Assembly (NCBI GenBank): GCA_007570915.1
Contig: RKSK01000044.1
Span: forward strand, 1-8,491
DNA length: 8,491 bases
Reading direction: 5' to 3'
DNA from: Cenarchaeum sp.
GTDB lineage: Archaea > Thermoproteota > Nitrososphaeria > Nitrososphaerales > Nitrosopumilaceae
In this document: positions 6,201 to 8,491 of the stretch, piece by piece
Layout of the letters: every line of letters begins with the position of its first letter
How positions within the stretch are numbered: position 1 is the stretch's first letter
Position numbers and translations under genes: made by a program
The notes under the pieces: model-generated
Database searches by the model: none
What the model was told of the DNA's origin: nothing
Seen by the model: the letters and a program-made list of their open reading frames with translations, nothing else

Positions 6201-8491
6201 CGGCAAGGGACGACGCGGAAACGGCGTTGCCGGCCGCGTCGGTGAGGCCGGATGCCGGAAGCGAGACCTTGTGCGGCACTCCCGCGGGCGCGTCGGCGGC
6301 TAGCACGAGCGTGAGCACCCTAGACGCTGCGTCGTACGACTTTGATGAGACGGCCACCGTGACCGAGGCGTCCGTGTCGTTGTCGTCAGGAACCGTGACC
6401 GCGTAGGCCAGGCCGGCTATCGTTGAGGGGCTAGCGAGCGCCTCGTCGAACGTGACGGCGATCGCCCCCGGGCCGGCAAAGGCCGCCGCCGGCGTCGGCG
6501 CGATCCCATCCGTGGCGGTAGCAGAATGCGGCTGCATCGGCGTGGCAGTCTCGTGGGGCGGGGCAGTGTAGGAGACCGTGTCCGTGAGGCCCATGGTGCC
6601 GGCCACCGGCGAGTACCTCACATCGGGCGTCGAGTCGGGCGAGAGCGGCCCGGGCATGACGAGCGTGAGGCCTGTAGCCGAGGAGGCCGAGACGGCCGCC
6701 GCGGGCAGCGACGCCCCGAGCCTAAGCGACGCCGGCTGCGTGCCGCCGACGACCCACTCGCCCGCGCCCGTAGTGCCGGAAACTGCCTCGCTGAACGTGA
6801 CCGTGACCGACGTTGCCGACGTGGCCGCCGAGGCCACGGTAGGCGCGATCCCGTCGGCGGCCGTCACCGTCGCGCCCGCTATGCTCCCGCCAGAGTCGGA
6901 GAGCGTGGGCGTGTCCGGCGGCGTGAACGAGACGGCGGGCCGCGCGTCGGCGGCTAGCGCGCTAGTGACCAGGTAGAGGACCGTCGCGCCGGAGAGCGAC
7001 GTGGCCTCGGCGGCGGAGCCCTGCGAGGCGCGCAGCGAGGAGGCCGCCGTCCCGTCGACTGTCCACTGTGGCGCGGCGACGGCGCCGGTTACGGGCTTGC
7101 CGAATGCGACCTCTACAAGCGTAGCGTTTACCGTGCGCGCGGTGAACACCGCCGGCGTGACAAGCGGCTCCGGCGGCGACACCGTCGGCGGGGTGACGGT
7201 CGGCCGCGTTGTGGCCGGCGTCGCGAGGGGGTTGCCCGCGGCGTCGGTGAGCGGGTCGGCAACCGAGGCACTTGGCGAGTACGCGACCGTGGGGGCCGAG
7301 CCGCGCTCAAGCGCCGTCCCTGCTATGAGCATGACAGAGCCCGAGCCGGACAGGATCAGCGGCTTTGAGGGGTGCGGCGGGGCGACCCACGTGCCCTCGC
7401 CGGCGCCGGCGCCGGCGCGCATGGAGGCCGGCGCCGAGCCGTTGACCGTCCAGTCGGCGGCGGTCGTGGTGCCCCTGAGGGCCTCGCTGAACGCGACAAT
7501 GACGCGCGTGGACAGGCTTGTCGACGTCGAGGCTATGGTCGGCGCGATCCCGTCAGAGGCCGTCACCGTGGCTGCGGCGACGGCGTTGCCGGCCGCGTCG
7601 GCGAGCGTCAGGGTTGAGGGCGGCGCAAACGCTACCGCGGGCGTCGCGTCGGCTGCCAGTACGCTAGTCACGAGGTACAGCGAGGTTGTGCCGGAGAGCG
7701 ACGTGGCCTCTTCCACGGAGTCCTGCGAGGCGCGCAACGAGGAGGCCGCGATCCCGGCTACAGTCCACTGTGCTGCGGAGACGGCTCCGCTGACCGGCTC
7801 GTCAAAGGTCACCTCGACACGCGTGGCGTTTACCGTGCGTGCCGTGAACGTCGGGGGTGAAGAATCGACAGGCGTCTCGGAACCGTCCCAGGTGGCAGTT
7901 ATGGTGGCGCCTGCTTGCACCGCGTTTGGCGTTGTCGCCTTGTCGGCAAGCGCCGCTGGCACGCGCACCGTGTACGTGACGCCGCTGGTGGCAGGCGACA
8001 CTGCCAGGCGCGCGACAGAGTCCGTGGTGGCCGTGGCCGCAGAGGCGACTGCCAGGCCGCCCGAGTCCGAGGCGACCGCCCATCCCGAGTCAGGGACGGT
8101 GACCGGCTCGCCAAACGCGACGTCGATGCGGCCAGGGCCCTGGAACGCCGCAGACTCTACAGCTGGGGCGGTTCCGTCCGAGGCGATAGCTGTCACGGGG
8201 CCTACCACGCGCGGCTGGACTAGCAGCTCCTCGATGCTGGTTCGCCCGTGCAGGAAGGGAAGCGAGTCTAGTGTGGAGTGCGTGGTGAGGTCGATCACCG
8301 TCTCGTTTATGTGGAGATCTCCCGGGACGTACGACACCCTCGGCGTGGACGCCGTCGAGGAGAGCGCCTCGTGCGTGATGGTCATCACGGTAGCCTGCGA
8401 GCCGGCCTGCACCGCGGCTGTCCGCGGGGCCGCGCCGCCGACGGCCAGCGCGCCGCCGAGGGCCACGCTGGCCACCTCCCTGTCCGCGCCT
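1..8491 (-). CDS. Giant Ig-like tandem-repeat surface protein (internal fragment, open at both ends)
   Basis: A single minus-strand frame is open across the entire window: 2,830 codons from 8490 to 1 with no stop, while no other frame stays open for more than about 270 codons. The product is a chain of about 25 beta-sandwich modules, most beginning with PPTFTART or SDGIAPT and carrying strands like VTFSEPVSG, QWTVDG, TPAVAFAPP and LADAAGNAV. These patterns resemble SwmB and SbsA-type (Big_5-like) Ig domains seen in archaeal and bacterial surface proteins. There is no cysteine, about 20 lysines, many acidic residues, and recurring N-A-T sequons, which fits an exported glycosylated protein. No signal peptide, membrane segment, catalytic motif or anchor lies in this part; they would be outside the window. 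Function as a fibre, adhesin or envelope component is inferred. The reading frame and repeat nature are certain; family names are from pattern memory. Confidence 0.96.
283..645 (-). repeat. Module M24 (type A variant, counterpart of M4)
   Basis: 121 residues. TDGIFPTMASIGLEAPTQVV, VTFSEKLDGTTSISDWTVGG, then MWESRPGPTWPLTLDDSG, GAVMLVAGIAVEQGSTPVV and LADAAGNPLEPSAVT. It matches M4 except that it lacks the AGAGAG run and most of the Pro/Thr tail. Confidence 0.84.
646..945 (-). repeat. Module M23 (type A, 100 residues)
   Basis: PPMFAARTVSATLVEVAF, GVPVSGAVAASQWAVAG, SSLRAAQDSTAEATSLSG, LYLATSGLEPDATPTVAF and LLDPAGSAVAAEAVTA. The sequon has been lost by a single change (S-A-T at 910-918; Asn AAC/AAT to Ser AGC). 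It is the first module of the second three-module block. Confidence 0.87.
946..1302 (-). repeat. Module M22 (type B, counterpart of M11)
   Basis: 119 residues. ADGIPPHMSGMAFSGPRTLE, ITLSEALDPLTIPSAFPQ, LGEITVSYEAGSSSMGLG and YTFTMPNGVTDASNVND. A longer tail, NEFNRDPYAWSHGPHSV, precedes TATYLNQEPP; M11 has no such tail. Confidence 0.82.
1303..1707 (-). repeat. Module M21 (type A with His-rich insert; counterpart of M10)
   Basis: 135 residues, the longest type A copy. PPTFTARTYNSTHVFVHT, SEPMTGTVYPEQWVIDG, sequon N-S-T at 1672-1680. An insert of about 65 residues (about 1405-1608) contains PGHHAGFGPAGHSTWAKW and GSHADPGGSWLSVMYAQYG. It closes DARPTIEF, LADRAGNKM and STAAPHV, which align with M10. 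Confidence 0.82.
1708..2109 (-). repeat. Module M20 (distinct Ig-like domain, single copy in window)
   Basis: 134 residues of a different design. Core features in order: EMAVLRDSTPDGTDNPAPRT, HYARAGDIVRVRATLGEPAP, SFLGGAMARMQDVSDGE, TVWSASHAVSQTDTEGRLAF, TVMTRSGDLALSFAEDD and AIIDTTPPTF. The A-x-x-GD-x-V opening, a W-x-A strand, D-T-x-G and a final D-T-T-P-P fit a common bacterial/archaeal Ig-like type that I recognise only by pattern. It may be a joint or spacer between two sub-arrays. Confidence 0.75.
2110..2418 (-). repeat. Module M19 (type B, subfamily with M2 and M13)
   Basis: 103 residues. TDVVAPTVSSAEFASAGEID, VTFTEPVAAPALGWAVST (the GWAV is shared with M2), then RLGVSSATQGSAYAIAIP, LEDRATAPNAI and RVIAVYGSQTA. 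It runs directly into the odd module M20. Confidence 0.82.
2419..2739 (-). repeat. Module M18 (type A)
   Basis: 107 residues. APTFVARVEDQGRIEIEF, SEPVSGSTSPAEWSVDG: the N-A-T sequon is replaced by E-D-Q. Later strands are AGEIALLLPAGSPLPDSG and ATPLITYAPTGVLHD. It ends ASVRATDVVAP, a variant of the DGIAPT junction. Confidence 0.82.
2740..3051 (-). repeat. Module M17 (divergent type B)
   Basis: 104 residues. DWVSPELVYARFSAPDTIEL, AFTEAMEPNHGIPVSV, then an aromatic segment HYTYFEYTGVFASPDGGGK and a strand HTRELPEGEYYLKLGAGG. The ending IFDASREGNAYDAPSS plays the role of the D-x-x-x-N stretch. It holds three of the protein's few lysines. Confidence 0.75.
3052..3393 (-). repeat. Module M16 (type A, subfamily with M1 and M14)
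   Basis: 114 residues. PPAFMAHTTSKRSTMVEF, TSAVSGTIDISDW keeps the Trp but has no sequon. The middle has VSSVQHGHSKWESSDERL. The closing strand LWHDELSSTGSTPTLSYTQP resembles M1 and M14. The usual AGN ending is replaced by VARDGTAVRSASVAS. Confidence 0.8.
3394..3762 (-). repeat. Module M15 (divergent type A)
   Basis: 123 residues. PPTFSVSRGSNSRAYTVSF, SEPVRAVGGATLTADHW, then a basic and aromatic stretch DDPPRRTYPYSASTAHD that is rare in this protein. The second half (THAVFAHSPVLMFRTHDYRE, LADPPNQLQNMT) matches no other module here; it has an N-M-T sequon. Local GC is among the lowest in the window (about 48% in 3421-3480 by my count). Confidence 0.72.
3763..4158 (-). repeat. Module M14 (divergent type A, His-rich)
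   Basis: 132 residues. EPFTARTTGVGTTTVSF has lost the N-A-T sequon (T-G-V in its place). The Trp is in DARHWGVTDDSGAS. It then holds HGISGSHSTHVTAARD and a Gly/Pro loop (GPGAPPGTEPGQTAG), the strand ITIAHAPLPSTGSTPTVSY, and SHSTHSADEM before the next PPTF. Confidence 0.8.
4159..4506 (-). repeat. Module M13 (type B, subfamily with M2 and M19)
   Basis: 116 residues. It opens ADGIRPTSVSARFLDLTTVL and VTFSEPIVGHWGMAG, so it has a Trp, but not in the type A place. Then come an aromatic stretch IESWLHRYYSTYSTEG and the subfamily ending RLTVSPATAGETYTIGIP, VADRAAAPNMM and EVTATYAAP. Confidence 0.8.
4507..4887 (-). repeat. Module M12 (type A with aromatic insert)
   Basis: 127 residues. PPTFTARTYNATHVAVMF, SEPLKGITHAAEWAVEG, sequon at 4852-4860. 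An insert (GEAHTGNYWLVNS, LASAMLRDKPPTAP) lies between the Trp strand and the closing STPQVAFTP strand. It ends LTDMAGNALAAAVVTA. Confidence 0.83.
4888..5217 (-). repeat. Module M11 (type B, counterpart of M22)
   Basis: 110 residues: ANDLPSRTVAHTWFEDARTV, then MVALSEALDASAIPTALPPQ, LGALAIDYSEGSKTLEV and HYALTIP. M22 shares LSEALD, the IPxAxPQ stretch, LGEITVSYEAGS and YTFTMP. It has an acidic stretch DPIDADD (4948-4968) and an N-L-S sequon followed by Pro. Confidence 0.82.
5218..5544 (-). repeat. Module M10 (type A with divergent middle)
   Basis: 109 residues. It starts APSFTARTLNATHVVVTL and SEPMTGSTAWTDWRIGG, with the sequon at 5509-5517. The middle (SASLSSHSSSARLDSSD, then LGFTLWP) is unlike the canonical SSLRASQDS region. 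It ends DDRPTVAHVSPDPPTL and PSTAPPHV, matched by M21 (DARPTIEF, STAAPHV). Confidence 0.82.
5545..5880 (-). repeat. Module M9 (type B, close twin of M7)
   Basis: 112 residues: SDGIAPAPTASFAGPREITV, TFDETLAIPETIAGLPYAVT, then PDGSDEGSAPDAVG where M7 has the DDNDTD loop. The ending VSLPASGLTDAAGNAVSAS and AATRADAE repeats M7. The variable loop differs much more than the ending, so the two halves have diverged at different rates or one half has been homogenised. Confidence 0.87.
5555..5632. repeat. 78-bp near-identical direct repeat, copy in M9
   Basis: Begins gccctggtggcggcaagg and ends ggaagcgagacc. It differs from 6191-6268 by one base (c versus a after the first 19 bases). It encodes the VSLPASGLTDAAGNAV end of the type B module. 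Flanks are still similar but with more differences. Confidence 0.93.
5881..6180 (-). repeat. Module M8 (type A, canonical 100 residues)
   Basis: APTFTARTVNATRVAITF, SEPVSGAVSASQWTVGG, SSLRASQDSAGEPASL, LYLVASGIAPDATPAVAF and LADAAGNAVAAATVTA. Sequon at 6145-6153. It sits between the twin B modules M7 and M9. Confidence 0.88.
6181..6513 (-). repeat. Module M7 (type B, close twin of M9)
   Basis: 111 residues: TDGIAPTPAAAFAGPGAIAV, TFDEALASPSTIAGLAYAVT, then an acidic loop DDNDTD (6370-6387), which includes an N-D-T sequon and could bind calcium. The ending VSLPASGLTDAAGNAVSAS and AATRADAE is almost the same as in M9, at DNA as well as protein level. Confidence 0.87.
6191..6268. repeat. 78-bp near-identical direct repeat, copy in M7
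   Basis: Partner of 5555-5632 at a spacing of 636 bp, which equals one A plus one B module (212 codons). In-frame spacing means recombination between the copies would remove or add exactly one A-B pair without a frameshift. Confidence 0.93.
6514..6858 (-). repeat. Module M6 (type A variant)
   Basis: 115 residues. It opens ADGIAPTVASAATSATSVTV and continues TFSEAVSGTTGAGEWVVGG, with the Trp in place. The C-terminal strand is LSPDSTPDVRYSPVAG. The last part (SYTAPPHETATPMQPHSATA) departs from the usual AGN ending. If the M3-M5 and M23-M25 blocks were duplicated with their neighbour, an M6-like module should lie just beyond position 1. Confidence 0.8.
6859..7155 (-). repeat. Module M5 (type A)
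   Basis: 99 residues. It has NATLVEVAFGKPVTGAVAA, a phrase shared only with M25, then QWTVDG, SSLRASQGS and LYLVTSALAADARPAVSF. The usual ADAAGNAV is replaced by SDSGGSIAG, again matched only by M25 (ADSDGSIAA). The sequon is at 7120-7128. Confidence 0.88.
7153..7212 (-). other. Pro/Thr-rich linker in M4-M5
   Basis: Twenty residues, TTRPTVTPPTVSPPEPLVTP, with 7 Pro and 6 Thr. It joins the GNPL ending of M4 to FTART of M5 and is absent from the equivalent place in M24-M25. Such linkers are typically extended and often O-glycosylated; that role is inferred. Confidence 0.8.
7156..7557 (-). repeat. Module M4 (type A variant with Gly/Ala insert and Pro/Thr tail)
   Basis: 134 residues, starting SDGIAPTIASTSTSLSTRVI, with VAFSEALRGTTTAADWTVNG holding the conserved Trp and an N-G-S sequon. 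It then has an AGAGAG stretch, the strand GSVMLIAGTALERGSAPTV and LTDAAGNPL. M24 is its counterpart (GAVMLVAGIAVEQGSTPVV, LADAAGNPL). It ends in a Pro/Thr linker listed separately. Confidence 0.82.
7399..7416. repeat. Hexanucleotide run (gccggc)x3
   Basis: Three perfect copies of gccggc encoding AGAGAG on the minus strand, inside M4 just after RSxRAG-like sequence. A copy-number change would stay in frame (two codons per unit). M24 lacks it. Confidence 0.85.
7558..7857 (-). repeat. Module M3 (type A, canonical 100 residues)
   Basis: One of the cleanest copies: PPTFTARTVNATRVEVTF, DEPVSGAVSAAQWTVAG, SSLRASQDS, LYLVTSVLAADATPAVAF and LADAAGNAVAAATVTA. It carries the N-A-T sequon at 7822-7830. 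It is first in the M3-M4-M5 block that reappears as M23-M24-M25. Confidence 0.88.
7858..8181 (-). repeat. Module M2 (type B, subfamily with M13 and M19)
   Basis: 108 residues. It starts SDGTAPAVESAAFQGPGRID and continues with VAFGEPV. The second half, RLAVSPATSGVTYTVRVP then LADKATTPNAV, aligns with M13 (RLTVSPATAGETYTIGIP, VADRAAAPNMM) and M19 (RLGVSSATQGSAYAIAIP, LEDRATAPNAI). It ends with TATWDGSETPVDSS ahead of PPTFTART. Confidence 0.8.
8182..8490 (-). repeat. Module M1 (partial, C-terminal part of a type A module)
   Basis: Only the end of the module is in view. It has the strand ITHEALSSTASTPRVSY, which matches LWHDELSSTGSTPTLSY in M16 and IAHAPLPSTGSTPTVSY in M14, so M1 belongs to that subfamily. 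It contains one extra N-E-T sequon (HINETV). A segment rich in Leu (THSTLDSLPFLHGRTS, then EELLVQPRVV) leads into the junction ASDGTAP and is not seen in other modules. Confidence 0.7.

Larger units (their letters stand above)
6859..7857 (-). repeat. Three-module block, copy 1 (M3-M4-M5)
   Basis: The order canonical A, GSVML-type A, GKPVTG-type A is the same as in 1-945. Shared private features are FGKPVTGAVAA, LVEVAF, the SIAG/SIAA ending in place of GNAVAA, and the GNPL ending of the middle module. This indicates duplication of the block as a unit. Confidence 0.8.

Noticed and set aside
5798..6406. Plus-strand open stretch of 202 codons with internal repeats such as NVMATRVALTVRAVNVG
   Set aside because: The repeated phrases are the antisense of NATRVAITFSEPV and its copies. 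The regularity comes from the DNA repeats of M7-M9, so it is not evidence of coding on this strand.
1..8491. CRISPR-like or satellite array
   Set aside because: Repeats are imperfect, of about 300 bp or more, all in one reading frame, and have no unique spacers of constant length. They are protein-domain repeats.
1..8491. A frameshifted or broken gene made of several ORFs
   Set aside because: I followed the frame codon by codon from edge to edge. Module patterns continue without any jump in frame, so there is no sign of pseudogenisation.

Overview
The whole window lies inside one giant protein-coding gene on the minus strand. Reading the minus strand in the frame whose codons occupy positions 3k+1 to 3k+3, I translated all 2,830 codons from 8490 down to 1 and met no stop. 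The gene enters at the right edge and leaves at the left edge, so neither its start nor its stop is visible. There is no intergenic space, and I see no RNA gene, promoter, terminator, CRISPR array or insertion sequence. The many plus-strand and other-frame open stretches are short shadows of this gene.

The protein is a tandem array of about 25 immunoglobulin-like beta-sandwich modules of roughly 95-135 residues. I number them M1 (8490 side, N-terminal) to M25 (position 1 side, C-terminal). Type A modules (about 100 residues in their shortest form) start with PPTFTARTVNAT, followed by a strand like VEVTFSEPVSG, a near-invariant Trp (QWTVDG), a strand like TPAVAFAPP and a closing LADAAGNAV. This pattern resembles the SwmB and SbsA-type Ig-like families. 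Type B modules (about 103-119 residues) start with SDGIAPT and a strand like GPREITVTFDE, and end with a YAVTVP-like strand and a linker running into the next PTF. M20 is a third kind with a HYARAGDIVRVRATL core. A and B mostly alternate; two runs (M3-M6 and M23-M25) are consecutive A-type modules.

The array grew by duplication at several scales. M3-M4-M5 matches M23-M24-M25; M10-M11 matches M21-M22; M7-M8 matches M9-M10, including a 78-bp stretch with a single mismatch. M2, M13 and M19 form a B subfamily. Some modules (M10, M12, M14, M15, M21) carry longer, unique inserts with lower GC and more His and aromatic residues.

Composition points to an extracellular, glycosylated, non-disulfide protein: no cysteine in 2,830 residues, about 20 lysines, many Asp/Glu, and an N-A-T or N-S-T glycosylation sequon at the same place in seven type A modules. 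The likely role is a very long surface fibre, adhesin or cell-envelope protein; this is inferred, not shown.

Organism: GC is high (about two thirds by eye), yet ATA (Ile) and AGG (Arg) codons are frequent. Giant Ig-like repeat proteins of this style (DGIAPT, NATHVxVxFSEP, DWTVxG) are known to me from Nitrososphaerota (Thaumarchaeota), so a high-GC member such as a Cenarchaeum-like sponge symbiont is my best guess. A bacterial origin cannot be excluded from the sequence alone.
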